DNA of 64,000 bases. It comes from Wolbachia endosymbiont (group A) of Rhinocyllus conicus (GTDB taxonomy: Bacteria; Pseudomonadota; Alphaproteobacteria; Rickettsiales; Anaplasmataceae). This document shows positions 63,665-64,000 of this stretch, in pieces. The stretch is taken from the NCBI RefSeq assembly GCF_947250775.1, contig NZ_OX366349.1, forward strand, positions 1,116,001-1,180,000, given 5' to 3'. A program made the translations under genes and the position numbers. How positions within the stretch are numbered: the first letter of the stretch is position 1; every line of letters begins with the position of its first letter. The notes beneath the pieces were generated by a model, which saw only the letters and a list, made by a program, of their open reading frames with translations, did no database searches and had not been told where the DNA came from.

Positions 63665-64000
63665 ATGCAGCAGCCAAATATTATCGAACCACTGAACTTT
63701 GAAGAGATTTTTTCTCGGATGAAGGAAGAGTTAGTGAAGCGTGATGCAAGCTTTACAGGATTGGTGGAAAGTGATCCAGCAATGAAGATATTAGAAGTAG
63801 CAGCATGGAGAGAACTTTTGCTCAGAGAAAGAATAAATGAAGCAGTAGAGAGTAATTTACTTAAATTTGCGACAGGAGAAGATCTTGATAACTTAGCTGA
63901 GTTTTATGGAGTGGAAAGACAAAAAGAAGAAGAGGATGAAAGATTTAGAAAGAGGGTAAAAGCAAAAATAGCAGGTTGGTCAACAGGAGGAAGTAAGGAA
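63665..64000 (+). CDS. Baseplate assembly protein J (second WO; 3' end outside window)
   Basis: The first 112 residues of gpJ: MQQPNIIEPLNFEEIFSRMK, LVESDPAMKILEVAAWRELL and LDNLAEFYGVERQKEEEDER. It is homologous to 12586-13368 and runs off the right window edge. Confidence 0.92.
   Translation, partial: MQQPNIIEPLNFEEIFSRMKEELVKRDASFTGLVESDPAMKILEVAAWRELLLRERINEAVESNLLKFATGEDLDNLAEFYGVERQKEEEDERFRKRVKAKIAGWSTGGSKE

Overview
This 64 kb window is AT-rich alphaproteobacterial DNA that I identify as a Wolbachia chromosome carrying WO prophage. The evidence is a WO-type order of packaging, head and baseplate genes, ankyrin-repeat genes next to phage genes, large serine recombinases, several insertion sequences, group II intron pieces, many dispersed palindromic repeats, and Rickettsiales-like housekeeping blocks. 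The strain is not identifiable by eye.

Layout. (1) 1-18.4 kb is the right part of a WO prophage (WO-1). It holds the terminase small subunit (cut by the window edge), an ankyrin gene broken by an in-frame stop, the terminase large subunit, an IS110-family insertion, a gpW-like joining protein, a GH25 lysozyme, portal, S49 protease/scaffold, head decoration, major capsid, head-tail joining and minor tail genes, then baseplate V-PAAR-W-J-I, two ankyrin genes, a small conserved ORF and a large serine recombinase. The 3' end of the recombinase appears to be the phage-chromosome junction and lies inside a dispersed chromosomal repeat. (2) 18.4-27.7 kb is core chromosome: glmS, yajC, tRNA-Asp, rpsB-tsf-pyrH-frr-(repeat-rich ORF)-uppS-cdsA, a zinc-finger protein, coaD, tRNA-Phe. 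(3) 27.7-31.4 kb holds the 5' part of a group II intron, whose reverse transcriptase is interrupted by a 1,956-bp element encoding a serine recombinase, followed by a truncated membrane-protein gene. (4) 31.4-59.2 kb is core genes mixed with repeats: tRNA-His, murJ, an AsmA-like gene, an orphan HK97-type portal gene, a RelE-type toxin-antitoxin pair, lipB, an LD-carboxypeptidase, iscS, dnaE, rpsF-rpsR-rplI, purB-tRNA-Met, a glycerol-1-phosphate-dehydrogenase-like gene, dapE, a cytochrome c and an alpha/beta hydrolase. Three same-length copies of an IS903-like element and two related miniature elements sit here, all in the same 9-bp sequence of a palindromic repeat. (5) 59.2-60.7 kb is the 3' part of a group II intron on the minus strand. 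(6) 60.7-62.6 kb is a second copy of the serine-recombinase element. (7) 62.6-64 kb is a second WO baseplate block (gpV lacking its 5' end, PAAR, gpW, gpJ cut by the window edge).

The most notable structure is the serine-recombinase element: two copies of equal length, each bounded by a 23-bp inverted repeat, with the dinucleotide AT at all four junctions. The two reverse-transcriptase halves lie about 31 kb apart on opposite strands beside the two copies. Joined across one AT, they rebuild the conserved GTPQGGIISP reading frame exactly. This suggests an element derived from, or related to, a phage integrase, whose ends have taken part in a ~30 kb inversion of core chromosome.
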